In this document: piece by piece, positions 9,161-18,056 of the stretch
Numbering within the stretch: position 1 is the stretch's first letter
Layout: every line of letters begins with the position of its first letter
DNA from: [Pseudomonas] carboxydohydrogena
GTDB taxonomy: Bacteria > Pseudomonadota > Alphaproteobacteria > Rhizobiales > Xanthobacteraceae
DNA length: 64,000 bases
Assembly (NCBI RefSeq): GCF_029030725.1
Contig: NZ_CP113162.1
Location: 804,501 to 868,500 of the forward strand
Direction of reading: 5' to 3'
Notes under the pieces: model-generated
What the model was told of the DNA's origin: nothing
The model's input: the letters and a program-made list of their open reading frames with translations, nothing else
Database searches by the model: none
Program-made: the position numbers and the translations under genes

Positions 9161-10537
9161 TCACACCGCGCGGCTATAGACCGGGCCGGAGGTTCCGAGA
9201 TAGGCGTCGAATGCGGCGGCGACGCTGCGCACGAGGTGACGTGTGTCGTCCGCGACCGAAAGCACAGGTCCTTCAAGCCGGACGATGCCATCGGCGATCA
9301 GCATGTCCAGGCGGTCGGCCGATCGCAGCACTGTCTCCGGCCTTGTGCCGTGTCTTGCGCAGGCCTGCTGCAAGTCGACGTGAAAATCGCACATGATCCG
9401 TTCGATGATGTCCGCGCGCAGGCGGTCGTCGTCGCTCAGCGCATAACCCTTCCGTGTCGGAAGGTTGCCGTTGCCGATCTGCGTCCGGTAGGTCAGGGGC
9501 GCGACTTCGTTCTGAACGTAACCCTGTTCCAGCCGCCCGATGGCGCTGGCGCCGAAGCCGATCAGGATGTCGCTGTCGTCGGTGGTGTAGCCCTGAAAGT
9601 TGCGGTGCAGGTGTCCTGCCGCCTGTGCCGTCGTCAGGCTGTCGGCGGGAAGGGCGAAATGATCGAGGCCGATCTGCCGGTAGCCTGCATTGGTCAGGCA
9701 ATGGGCGATCATGTTGGTCTGAAGGTGGCGCTGCTCGCCATCCGGAAGCGCTGTCTCCTCGATCTTGCGCTGATGCTTCTTGAATGTCGGGATATGAGCG
9801 TAGCCGAAAACCGCGAAGCGGTCGGGGCGAAGCTGCATGCATTTCTGAACGGTATCGAAACACGACGCCACCGTCTGGTGTGGCAGGCCGTAGATCAGGT
9901 CGAAATTGATGCTGTTGATACCTGCCGCCCGCAGTCCTTCGGTCACGGCGGCGGTGTCTTCAAAACTCTGAATGCGGTTGACGGCCTGCTGGACGGCGGG
10001 ATCGAAACTCTGCACGCCGAGGCTTGCCCGCGTGACGCCGTTGGCGCCGAGTGCGCGCGCCATCTCGGGTGTCAGCCTGCGCGGGTCGATCTCGATGGCG
10101 ATTTCGGCGCCGGGCAGAAAATCGAATTTTCGTCTCAGGACGGTCATGAGGTCCGAGAACTGGTCCGGCGTCATGATCGTCGGCGTGCCTCCACCGAAAT
10201 GCACCGCGCCGACCTTGAGCCGCTGCCCAATATGGTCCGTCACCATCTCGATCTCTTGGCTCAATGCTGCGAGATATTCGGCGACGGGCTCGTGACGCCG
10301 GACGATGGTGGTGTTGCAGCCGCAATACCAGCACATGGATTGGCAGAACGGAATGTGCAGATAAAGCGACACCGTTTTGTCTCGCGGAATTCCCGCAAGC
10401 CATTGGCGGTACGTATGCTGTGTGATCGATTCGGAAAAGTAAGGCGCGGTCGGATAGCTGGTGTAGCGCGGCAGACGTTCTTCGCCATACCGGCGGTTAA
10501 GGCCGGATCGCATCTGAAGAAGTCGTGGAACTGTCAT
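9161..10537 (-). CDS. hemN: oxygen-independent coproporphyrinogen III oxidase
   Basis: This 458-residue radical-SAM enzyme decarboxylates coproporphyrinogen III without O2, for haem synthesis. The radical-SAM cluster cysteines are C65, C69 and C72 in FCQSMCWYCGCN, and the GGGTPT motif binding SAM follows. The N-terminal RYTSYPTAPYF block marks true HemN rather than the HemW chaperone. The C-terminal HemN domain is complete. It lies downstream of the Crp/Fnr-type regulator on the same strand, but the 118-base gap contains a perfect TTGCG/CGCAA palindrome, so it probably has its own anaerobic promoter. It would supply haem for NarI and other cytochromes during nitrate respiration. Confidence 0.95.
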   Translation of the reverse strand: MTVPRLLQMRSGLNRRYGEERLPRYTSYPTAPYFSESITQHTYRQWLAGIPRDKTVSLYLHIPFCQSMCWYCGCNTTIVRRHEPVAEYLAALSQEIEMVTDHIGQRLKVGAVHFGGGTPTIMTPDQFSDLMTVLRRKFDFLPGAEIAIEIDPRRLTPEMARALGANGVTRASLGVQSFDPAVQQAVNRIQSFEDTAAVTEGLRAAGINSINFDLIYGLPHQTVASCFDTVQKCMQLRPDRFAVFGYAHIPTFKKHQRKIEETALPDGEQRHLQTNMIAHCLTNAGYRQIGLDHFALPADSLTTAQAAGHLHRNFQGYTTDDSDILIGFGASAIGRLEQGYVQNEVAPLTYRTQIGNGNLPTRKGYALSDDDRLRADIIERIMCDFHVDLQQACARHGTRPETVLRSADRLDMLIADGIVRLEGPVLSVADDTRHLVRSVAAAFDAYLGTSGPVYSRAV

Positions 10538-10597
10538 GCGCGATCTTCCGAATATCAGGATCGCGAAGCAGCATTCAGCAAATCCGCCCCGTCCGCC

Positions 10598-10611
10598 TTG
10601 CGTTAGCGCAA
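10598..10611. promoter_or_regulatory. FixK2/FNR-type box upstream of hemN
   Basis: TTGCGTTAGCGCAA is a perfect inverted repeat (TTGCG-N4-CGCAA) that fits TTG(A/C)-N6-(T/G)CAA. It lies 60 bases upstream of the hemN ATG. Activation at -41.5 would place the transcription start near 10563, with a leader of about 26 bases. FixK2 control of hemN genes is known in Bradyrhizobium. Confidence 0.65.
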
Positions 10612-10655
10612 TATCGGGGGGTGCGGTGTTCTTTGTGATGGCGGGGAGTGCGGTT

Positions 10656-11354
10656 TCAGGACGCGGGGTCGTCGATCAACCGCTGGGGCCGCGCGAACAG
10701 GGTGAGCTGATTCTTGTCGTCGATGACGATTTCCCGCCCGCGAATCCGCACGCCGTGGTCCGTCAGATACGCAAGGTTGCGCGACAGGTTTTCCCGCGTG
10801 GTGCCGATATGCGATGCCAGCGTGCCCCGGTCGAATGGGATGACGACGTTTCCCTGATGGGTATCCTTCTGGGCTTCGGCCAGTATCCAGTTGGCCAGCC
10901 GTTCGACGCTCGATCTGGCCATGTACCCTTTGAGTTTCTTGACCGAGCCGCGATACGCGCGCGCAAGCTCTTTCGCGATCACGCGGGCGAAGACGATGTC
11001 CTGGGCGAATACCTCGCGGACCCGCTCGGCGGGAATCAGCAGAACGCGCGATTCGAGCAGCGTTCGCGCCGAACTCAGATAGGGCTGGTGGCTGATGATG
11101 GCCGCGGGAATGAAAGCGGAGACCGGATTAACCAGCGAGATGCCCCATTCTCCGCCATCCTGCTCGGTATAGATTTCGGCAAGGCCGTCGATCAGGACAT
11201 GCAGAAAATCGGCCTGGGTGTTTTCATGGATCAGAACGACGCCTGCCGGAAATTTCTGTAACAATGCTGCGTCAAAAAGACGTCCGAGATTTTCCGGACT
11301 CATTCCGGAGAACATCGGCAGTTCCTGTAACTGTTTGATATCGTCAGTGCGCAA
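10656..11354 (-). CDS. Crp/Fnr-family regulator without Fe-S cysteines (NarR/NnrR-like)
   Basis: This transcription factor has an N-terminal cyclic-nucleotide-type sensor fold (about residues 10-120), a dimer helix and a C-terminal winged helix-turn-helix. The recognition helix TTRENLSRNLAYL keeps the E-xx-SR contacts typical of FNR-class DNA binding. It contains no cysteine at all, so it cannot hold an FNR-type Fe-S cluster. NarR and NnrR regulators, which answer to nitrate, nitrite or NO, share this trait. The TTG at 11354 is chosen because GGAGGG lies six bases upstream; a GTG at 11435 would add 27 residues but would run through an FNR-type box. It diverges from narK and is the obvious candidate regulator of the nar operon. 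Confidence 0.82.
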   Translation of the reverse strand: MRTDDIKQLQELPMFSGMSPENLGRLFDAALLQKFPAGVVLIHENTQADFLHVLIDGLAEIYTEQDGGEWGISLVNPVSAFIPAAIISHQPYLSSARTLLESRVLLIPAERVREVFAQDIVFARVIAKELARAYRGSVKKLKGYMARSSVERLANWILAEAQKDTHQGNVVIPFDRGTLASHIGTTRENLSRNLAYLTDHGVRIRGREIVIDDKNQLTLFARPQRLIDDPAS

Positions 11355-11387
11355 GGCCGGCCCTCCACTTACGGTGGCGGTCGAGGT

Positions 11388-11401
11388 GTGATTTTTATCA
11401 A
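11388..11401. promoter_or_regulatory. FNR-type box next to the Crp/Fnr regulator start
   Basis: GTGATTTTTATCAA, read on the minus strand as TTGATAAAAATCAC, matches TTGAT-N4-ATCAA at nine of ten fixed positions. It is 34 bases upstream of the regulator's preferred TTG start and about 160 bases upstream of narK. Close placement to the start would suit autoregulation, or it may act as a distal site for narK. Confidence 0.55.
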
Positions 11402-11490
11402 ATCCGAATTTAGCAAATGTCACTTTGCGGTGCACATAAGATCATTCGGAAATGTGTACTTTCATATAATTCGAGGCTGAAAATACTATC

Positions 11491-11504
11491 TTGATCCACC
11501 GCAA
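11491..11504. promoter_or_regulatory. FixK2/FNR-type box at the narK promoter
   Basis: TTGATCCACCGCAA fits TTG(A/C)-N6-(T/G)CAA. Centred at 11497.5, it would give a transcription start near 11539 and a leader of about 22 bases before the narK GTG at 11561, a class II layout. An AATCAA directly after it forms a second, wider dyad with TTGAT. Confidence 0.6.
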
Positions 11505-11560
11505 ATCAATTGTGCCATGCAGCACTCAATTTCCTCTCGCAACAGATTTGGAGAGGTGCT

Positions 11561-14302
11561 GTGGACGAATCATCTCAAACCGGTGCCGCGCGTGGCAGAG
11601 CACTCTGGCTGTCGACGATTTCGTTCACGATCTGCTTTGCAGTCTGGACGATCTTCTCCATCATCGGCATCAGCATCAAGCAGAAGCTCGGCCTCAATGA
11701 GACCGAGTTCGGCCTGCTGGTCGGCTTGCCGATCCTCAGCGGGTCGCTGATCCGCCTCGTCCTCGGCGCGTGGACCGATCAGTATGGCGGGCGTCGCGTC
11801 AACACCATTGTGATGCTGGCGGCCGCAGTCGCGACCTATTTCCTCACCTGGGCGCACACCTATCCGCAATTCCTGGTCGCGGCGTTCTTTGTCGGCGTTG
11901 CCGGCGGCTCGTTCGCGGTCGGCGTCGCCTACGTCTCGAGATTCTATCCGGCGGGCAAGCAGGGCACCGCACTCGGCATCTTCGGAGCGGGTAATGTCGG
12001 CGCCGCGGTGACGAAGCTCCTCGCTCCGTTCGTCATGGTCGCGTTCGGCTGGGAAATGGTCGCGCAGGTCTGGGCGGCTGTGCTCGCGGTGATGGCGGTC
12101 ATCTTCTGGGTCTTCTCGGAAGAGGACCCGGTGATGCGCGCGCGGCGCGCGCGCGGCGAGAAGCCGAAGAGCATGTGGCTCGAATTCGCCCCGCTCAAGA
12201 ATATTCAGGTCTGGCGTTTCTCGCTCTATTATTTCTTCGTGTTCGGCGCGTTCGTGGCGCTCGCGCTGTGGCTGCCGCAATATCTCATCAACGTCTACGG
12301 CGTCGATCTCAAGGCCGCCGGCATGATCGCGGCGATGTTCTCCATCCCGGCGTCGATCTTCCGCGCCTATGGCGGGCATCTCTCCGATCGCTACGGCGCG
12401 CGGCGGGTGATGTACTGGTCTTTGCTGGTCGGTGTCGCCTGTACCTTCATCCTGTCCTATCCGCCGACGGATTATGTCGTGCGGACCGTGACCGGCTCGG
12501 TCGGCTTCCATCTTGAAATGGGCGTGGTGCCGTTCACGATAACGGTGTTCGTGCTCGGCTTCTTCATGGCGCTGGGCAAGGCGGCGGTGTTCCGGCATAT
12601 CCCGGTTTACTACCCCGACAATGTCGGCGTGGTCGGCGGCCTTGTCGGCATGATCGGCGGCCTCGGCGGTTTCGTGCTGCCGATCGCCTTCGGTGCGCTG
12701 AACGACCTCACCGGGCTGTGGACCAGTTGCTTCATGCTGCTGTTCCTGATCGTCACGGTGTCGCTGCTCTGGATGCATCTGGCGGTGCGCCAGATGGAGC
12801 GCGGTCTCGCCGGCGAGGCGCTGCGGAAGCTGCCGCAGTTCCCCGAAATGGAGGAGATCCACAAGCCCGAGCATATTGGCGCGCTGGCTGGCGTCGTGCT
12901 CACCGACTGGCGGCCGGAGGATCGCGAGTTCTGGGAAACCAAGGGGCGCGCCGTCGCGCGGCGCAATCTGTGGATTTCAATTCCGTCGCTGCTGCTGTCG
13001 TTCGCGATCTGGCAGGTCTGGTCGGTGGTGGTGGCGAAGCTGCCCTCGGTCGGGTTCAAGTTCACCACGGCTGAACTGTTCTGGCTGGCGGCTTTACCGG
13101 GTATTTCCGGCGCGGTGCTGCGCGTATTCTACTCGTTCATGGTGCCGATCTTCGGCGGACGGCTGTGGACGACGCTCGCGACATGGTCGCTGATGATCCC
13201 GGCGGTCGGCATCGGTTATGCCGTGCAGACGCCCTCGACGCCTTACGTTGTGTTCCTGGGGCTGGCGCTGCTGTGCGGCTTCGGCGGTGGCAACTTCGCC
13301 TCCTCGATGGCCAACATCTCCTTCTTCTTCCCGCGCTCGGAGAAGGGAAACGCGCTGGCGCTCAATGCAGGTCTCGGCAATCTCGGCGTCAGCACCGTGC
13401 AGTTCGTGGTTCCGCTCGTCATTACCGCCGGTGTGCTCGGCTGGTTCGGCGGCGATCCGGTGATGGTCGCGGATGGGCCGCGTGAGGTGCCGATGTGGTT
13501 GCAGAATGCGGGCTTCGTCTGGGTGCCCTTCATCGCCGCTAGCGCCTTCGCCGCGTGGTTCGGCATGAACGACATCGCTTCGGCGAAGGCGTCGTTCGCC
13601 GATCAGGCGGTGATCTTCCAGCGCAAGCACAACTGGGTGATGTGCTGGCTCTACACCGGCACGTTCGGCTCCTTCATCGGCTACTCGGCGGGCTTCCCGC
13701 TGCTGGCGAAGATCCTGTTCCCGAACATCAACGTGCTCCCCTTCGTCTTCCTCGGCCCGCTGGTCGGCGCGCTGTCGCGCTCGGCGACCGGCTGGATCGC
13801 GGACAGATGGGGCGGCGGGCGTGTCACGCTCTGGGTGTTCGTGCTGATGATGGCGGGCGTGCTCGGCATTCTCTACTTCATCGGCATCAAGGAGCAGCCG
13901 GGTGCGTTCTGGGGCTTCTTCGCGATGTTCCTTCTGCTGTTCTTCGCCACCGGCGTCGGTAACGCGTCCACCTTCCAGATGATCCCGAACATCATGCGCA
14001 AGGAAATGGACCGCCTGATGCCGGGTAGCGATGTCGCGGAGCGTACGCGTCAGGCGGAGAAGGAATCGGCCGCGATCACGGGCTTCACCTCCGCGATCGC
14101 AGCGTTCGGCGCGTTCTTCATCCCCAAGTCGTTCGGCACGTCGATCGACATGACCGGCGGCGTGGAAGCGGCGCTGTGGGGTTTCTTCATCTTCTACATC
14201 ACCTGCGTGGTGATTACCTGGGCCGTCTACACCCGCAAGGGCGGCCTGCTTCATGATGTCGAGCGGCGTGGCGCAACGGCGGTTGCCCAGCCGGCGCAGT
14301 AA
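11561..14302 (+). CDS. narK: fused double nitrate/nitrite transporter NarK1-NarK2
   Basis: This inner-membrane protein of about 913 residues consists of two complete major-facilitator domains (about 1-425 and 470-900), giving about 24 membrane segments. Each half shows the NNP-family signature: GGSFAVGVAYVSRFYP and GMIGGLGGFVLP in the first, GGGNFASSMANISFFFP and NAGLGNLGVS in the second. In Paracoccus the same fusion pairs a nitrate/proton symporter with a nitrate/nitrite antiporter. Here it would import nitrate for NarG and export nitrite. The GTG at 11561 has GGAGAGG four bases upstream; a longer frame from 11510 lacks such a site. narG follows after 10 bases. Confidence 0.93.
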   Translation: MDESSQTGAARGRALWLSTISFTICFAVWTIFSIIGISIKQKLGLNETEFGLLVGLPILSGSLIRLVLGAWTDQYGGRRVNTIVMLAAAVATYFLTWAHTYPQFLVAAFFVGVAGGSFAVGVAYVSRFYPAGKQGTALGIFGAGNVGAAVTKLLAPFVMVAFGWEMVAQVWAAVLAVMAVIFWVFSEEDPVMRARRARGEKPKSMWLEFAPLKNIQVWRFSLYYFFVFGAFVALALWLPQYLINVYGVDLKAAGMIAAMFSIPASIFRAYGGHLSDRYGARRVMYWSLLVGVACTFILSYPPTDYVVRTVTGSVGFHLEMGVVPFTITVFVLGFFMALGKAAVFRHIPVYYPDNVGVVGGLVGMIGGLGGFVLPIAFGALNDLTGLWTSCFMLLFLIVTVSLLWMHLAVRQMERGLAGEALRKLPQFPEMEEIHKPEHIGALAGVVLTDWRPEDREFWETKGRAVARRNLWISIPSLLLSFAIWQVWSVVVAKLPSVGFKFTTAELFWLAALPGISGAVLRVFYSFMVPIFGGRLWTTLATWSLMIPAVGIGYAVQTPSTPYVVFLGLALLCGFGGGNFASSMANISFFFPRSEKGNALALNAGLGNLGVSTVQFVVPLVITAGVLGWFGGDPVMVADGPREVPMWLQNAGFVWVPFIAASAFAAWFGMNDIASAKASFADQAVIFQRKHNWVMCWLYTGTFGSFIGYSAGFPLLAKILFPNINVLPFVFLGPLVGALSRSATGWIADRWGGGRVTLWVFVLMMAGVLGILYFIGIKEQPGAFWGFFAMFLLLFFATGVGNASTFQMIPNIMRKEMDRLMPGSDVAERTRQAEKESAAITGFTSAIAAFGAFFIPKSFGTSIDMTGGVEAALWGFFIFYITCVVITWAVYTRKGGLLHDVERRGATAVAQPAQ

Positions 14303-14312
14303 GGAGAGGCTG

Positions 14313-17300
14313 ATGAGCCATTTTCTAGACAGGCTTTCGTTCTTCACGAAAACCAGAACCGAGTTCGCCGGCGGTCACGGCATCACCACGACGGAAGACA
14401 GGTCGTGGGAGGACGGTTACCGCAAGCGCTGGCAGCACGACAAGATCGTGCGCTCCACGCATGGCGTGAACTGCACGGGCTCCTGTTCGTGGAAGGTCTA
14501 TGTCAAGGGCGGCATCGTCACCTGGGAAACCCAGCAGACCGACTATCCGCGCACGCGGCCGGATCTGCCGAACCATGAACCGCGCGGCTGCCCGCGCGGC
14601 GCGAGCTATAGCTGGTATCTGTATTCCGGCAACCGCGTGAAGTATCCGCTGGTGCGCTCAAAGCTGCTGAAGCTGTGGCGCGCGGCGCGCGCGACGCTGA
14701 CGCCGGTCGCCGCATGGAAGTCGATCGTCGAGAACCCCGAGAAGCGCGCCGCCTACACCAGGCGTCGTGGCCTCGGCGGTTTCGTGCGGGCGAACTGGGA
14801 CGAGGTCAACGAGATCATCGGCGCGGCGAACGCGTACACGGTGAAGGCTCACGGCCCCGACCGCGTGTTCGGCTTCTCGCCGATCCCGGCGATGTCGATG
14901 GTGAGCTACGCCTCGGGCGCGCGTTATCTGTCGCTGCTCGGCGGCGTCTGCATGTCGTTCTACGATTGGTACTGCGACCTGCCGCCGGCCTCGCCGCAGA
15001 CCTGGGGCGAGCAGACCGACGTTCCGGAAAGCGCCGACTGGTACAACGCGGGATTCCTGATCCTGTGGGGCTCCAACGTGCCGCAGACGCGCACGCCGGA
15101 CGCGCACTTCTACACCGAGGCGCGCTACAAGGGCGCCAAGAGCGTGGTGATCTGCCCGGACTATTCGGAAGCATCGAAATTCGCCGACATGTGGATGTCG
15201 CCGAAGCAGGGCACCGACGCGGCGGTGGCGATGGCGATGGGCCACGTCATCCTGCGCGAATTCCATATCGACAAGAAGACCGAGTACTTCGACGACTACA
15301 TGCGCCGCTACAGTGACATGCCGATGCTGGTGCGTCTGGTGAAGCAGGGCGATCACTACATTCCGGATCGCTTCGTGCGCGCGTCGGATTTCGTCGGCGG
15401 CCTCAACGAGGCCAACAACCCGGAATGGAAAACCGTCGCCTATGACGAGGTCAGCGGCGGCATCGTCGCTCCGAACGGTTCGATCGGCTTCCGCTGGGGC
15501 GAAAAGGGCAACTGGAATCTCGAGGAGAAGGCGGCGGGCGGCGACACCAGGCTGCGGATGTCGCTGATGGACATTCAGGACGATGTCGCCAAGGTCGGAT
15601 TTCCGTATTTCGGCAATCGCGAGCATGACCATTTCCGTGGCACCGATCATCCGGGCGTGCTGACGCGCAACATTCCGGTGAAGACGCTTCAGCTTGCCGA
15701 TGGCGAGACGCTGGTGGCCTCGGTGTTCGATCTGTTCGTCGCCAATTACGGCATCGATCGCGGCCTCGGCGGCGAGAATATCGCCAAGGGTTACGACGAG
15801 ATCGAGCCTTACACCCCGGCGTGGGCGGAGCAGATCAGCGGCGTGCCGCGCGATCAGATCATCACGGTGGCGCGCGAGTTCGCGCGTAACGCCGAAAAGA
15901 CCAATGGCCGTTCGATGGTGATCGTCGGCGCCGGTCTCAATCACTGGTACCACATGGACATGAACTACCGCGGCATCATCAACATGCTGGTGATGTGCGG
16001 TTGCGTCGGCCAGTCCGGTGGCGGCTGGTCGCATTATGTCGGGCAGGAAAAGCTGCGGCCGCAATCGGGCTGGGTGCCGCTCGCTTTCGGTCTCGACTGG
16101 AGCAGGCCGCCGCGCCAGATGAACTCGACCTCGGCGTTCTATGCGCACACCGACCAGTGGCGTTACGAGACGCTCGACGTCAAGGACGTGCTGTCGCCGA
16201 CCGCACCGATGGGGCCGTGGGACGGCGCGCTGATCGACTACAACGTGCGCGCCGAACGCATGGGCTGGTTGCCGTCCGCGCCGCAGTTGCAGGCCAATCC
16301 ACTCGACATCTCGAAGCAGGCGGCGGCATCGGGCATGGAAGCCAAGGACTACGTCGCCAAGGCGCTGAAGTCCGGCGAACTGAAGATGTCCTGTGAGGAC
16401 CCGGACAATCCGAAGAACTGGCCGCGCAATCTGTTCGTGTGGCGCTCCAATTTGCTGGGCGCGTCCGGCAAGGGCCACGAATATTTCCTCAAGCATCTGC
16501 TCGGCACCAGCCACGGCGTGCTCGGCAAGGATCTCGGTGATGTCGGCGGCCGCAAGCCGTCCGAGGTGGTCTGGCACGAGGAAGCGCCGGAAGGAAAGCT
16601 CGACCTTCTCGTCACGCTCGACTTCCGCATGTCCACCACCTGCATGTATTCGGACATCGTGCTGCCGACCGCGACCTGGTACGAGAAGAACGATCTCAAC
16701 ACCTCGGACATGCATCCCTTCATCCACCCGCTGACCGCCGCGGTCGATCCGGTGTGGGAGTCGCGCAGCGACTGGGAGATCTACAAGGGCATCGCGAAAT
16801 CGTTCTCGAAGGTCGCGCCGGAAGTGCTCGGCGTCGAAAAGGACGTGGTGCTGACGCCGATCATGCACGACTCGGCGGGCGAGATAGCGCAGCCGTTCGA
16901 CGTCAAGGACTGGAAGAAAGGCGAGATCGAGCCGATCCCCGGCAAGACCATGCCGTCTGTCGCCGTGGTCGAGCGCGACTATCCGAACATCTACAAGCAG
17001 TTCACCTCGCTCGGCCCGCTGATGAGCAAGCTCGGCAACAACGGCAAGGGCATGAGCTGGAATACCGATCACGAGATCGCGCTGCTCAAGCGGCTCAACG
17101 GCGTCGTCACCGAGGAGGGACCGAGCAAGGGCTTGCCGCGCATCGACACCGACATCGACGCCTGCGAGGTGCTGCTCTCGCTTGCGCCGGAAACCAATGG
17201 CGAAGTCGCGGTCAAGGCATGGAGTTCGCTCGGCACCTTCACCGGCCGCGATCACACCCATCTCGCGATCCCGAAGGAGGACGAGAAGATCCGCTTCCGC

Positions 17301-18056
17301 GACGTGATCGCGCAACCGCGCAAGATCATCTCCTCGCCGATCTGGTCCGGGCTTGAATCGGAAAGCGTCTGCTACAACGCCTGCTATACCAACGTCCACG
17401 AACTGATCCCGTGGCGCACGCTGACCGGCCGTCAGCAACTCTATCAGGACCATCTGTGGATGCGGGCATTCGGCGAGGGCTTCTGCGTCTATCGGCCGCC
17501 GATCGACACCAAGTCGGTCAATCCGGTCATCGACCGCAAGCCGAACGGCAACAAGACGATCGTCCTGAACTTCCTCACGCCGCACCAGAAATGGGGCATC
17601 CACTCGACCTACACCGACAACCTTCTGATGCTCACCCTGTCGCGCGGCGGGCCGATCGTGTGGATCAGCGAGGCTGATGCGAAGAACGCGGGGCTGGTCG
17701 ATAACGACTGGATTGAAGTGTTCAACACCAACGGCGCGCTGGTCGCGCGTGCGGTGGTGTCGCAGCGCGTCCGTCAGGGCATGTGCATGATGTATCACGC
17801 GCAGGAGAAGATCGTGAACATGCCGGGCTCCGAGCAGACCGGCCAGCGCGGCGGTATCCATAATTCGGTGACCCGCGTCGTGCTCAAGCCGACCCATATG
17901 ATCGGCGGCTATGTGCAGCAGGCTTACGGTTTCAACTATTACGGCACCGTCGGCTCCAACCGCGATGAATTCGTCGTCATCCGTAAGATGACAAAGGTGG
18001 ACTGGCTGGACGAGCCTGTCGCCGCATCGAGCGCAAGCCTGGAGGCCGCAGAATGA
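14313..18056 (+). CDS. narG: respiratory nitrate reductase alpha subunit
   Basis: This 1247-residue Mo-bisMGD catalytic subunit reduces nitrate to nitrite on the cytoplasmic face. The FS0 [4Fe-4S] ligands are visible as H50, C54, C58 and C93 (THGVNCTGSC and EPRGCPRG), the His-first variant that defines membrane NarG. The molybdenum-site block ADWYNAGFLILWGSNVPQTR and the C-terminal molydopterin-binding domain (VSQRVRQGMCMMYHAQEK) are intact, and length matches the family. The ATG at 14313 follows AAGGAGAGG. A 20-codon upstream extension lies in narK and is not used. It overlaps narH by four bases (ATGA). Confidence 0.97.
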   Translation: MSHFLDRLSFFTKTRTEFAGGHGITTTEDRSWEDGYRKRWQHDKIVRSTHGVNCTGSCSWKVYVKGGIVTWETQQTDYPRTRPDLPNHEPRGCPRGASYSWYLYSGNRVKYPLVRSKLLKLWRAARATLTPVAAWKSIVENPEKRAAYTRRRGLGGFVRANWDEVNEIIGAANAYTVKAHGPDRVFGFSPIPAMSMVSYASGARYLSLLGGVCMSFYDWYCDLPPASPQTWGEQTDVPESADWYNAGFLILWGSNVPQTRTPDAHFYTEARYKGAKSVVICPDYSEASKFADMWMSPKQGTDAAVAMAMGHVILREFHIDKKTEYFDDYMRRYSDMPMLVRLVKQGDHYIPDRFVRASDFVGGLNEANNPEWKTVAYDEVSGGIVAPNGSIGFRWGEKGNWNLEEKAAGGDTRLRMSLMDIQDDVAKVGFPYFGNREHDHFRGTDHPGVLTRNIPVKTLQLADGETLVASVFDLFVANYGIDRGLGGENIAKGYDEIEPYTPAWAEQISGVPRDQIITVAREFARNAEKTNGRSMVIVGAGLNHWYHMDMNYRGIINMLVMCGCVGQSGGGWSHYVGQEKLRPQSGWVPLAFGLDWSRPPRQMNSTSAFYAHTDQWRYETLDVKDVLSPTAPMGPWDGALIDYNVRAERMGWLPSAPQLQANPLDISKQAAASGMEAKDYVAKALKSGELKMSCEDPDNPKNWPRNLFVWRSNLLGASGKGHEYFLKHLLGTSHGVLGKDLGDVGGRKPSEVVWHEEAPEGKLDLLVTLDFRMSTTCMYSDIVLPTATWYEKNDLNTSDMHPFIHPLTAAVDPVWESRSDWEIYKGIAKSFSKVAPEVLGVEKDVVLTPIMHDSAGEIAQPFDVKDWKKGEIEPIPGKTMPSVAVVERDYPNIYKQFTSLGPLMSKLGNNGKGMSWNTDHEIALLKRLNGVVTEEGPSKGLPRIDTDIDACEVLLSLAPETNGEVAVKAWSSLGTFTGRDHTHLAIPKEDEKIRFRDVIAQPRKIISSPIWSGLESESVCYNACYTNVHELIPWRTLTGRQQLYQDHLWMRAFGEGFCVYRPPIDTKSVNPVIDRKPNGNKTIVLNFLTPHQKWGIHSTYTDNLLMLTLSRGGPIVWISEADAKNAGLVDNDWIEVFNTNGALVARAVVSQRVRQGMCMMYHAQEKIVNMPGSEQTGQRGGIHNSVTRVVLKPTHMIGGYVQQAYGFNYYGTVGSNRDEFVVIRKMTKVDWLDEPVAASSASLEAAE

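Noticed and set aside
14253-14312. 20-codon extension of narG
   Set aside because: It overlaps the end of narK and lies upstream of the AAGGAGAGG ribosome site for the ATG at 14313.
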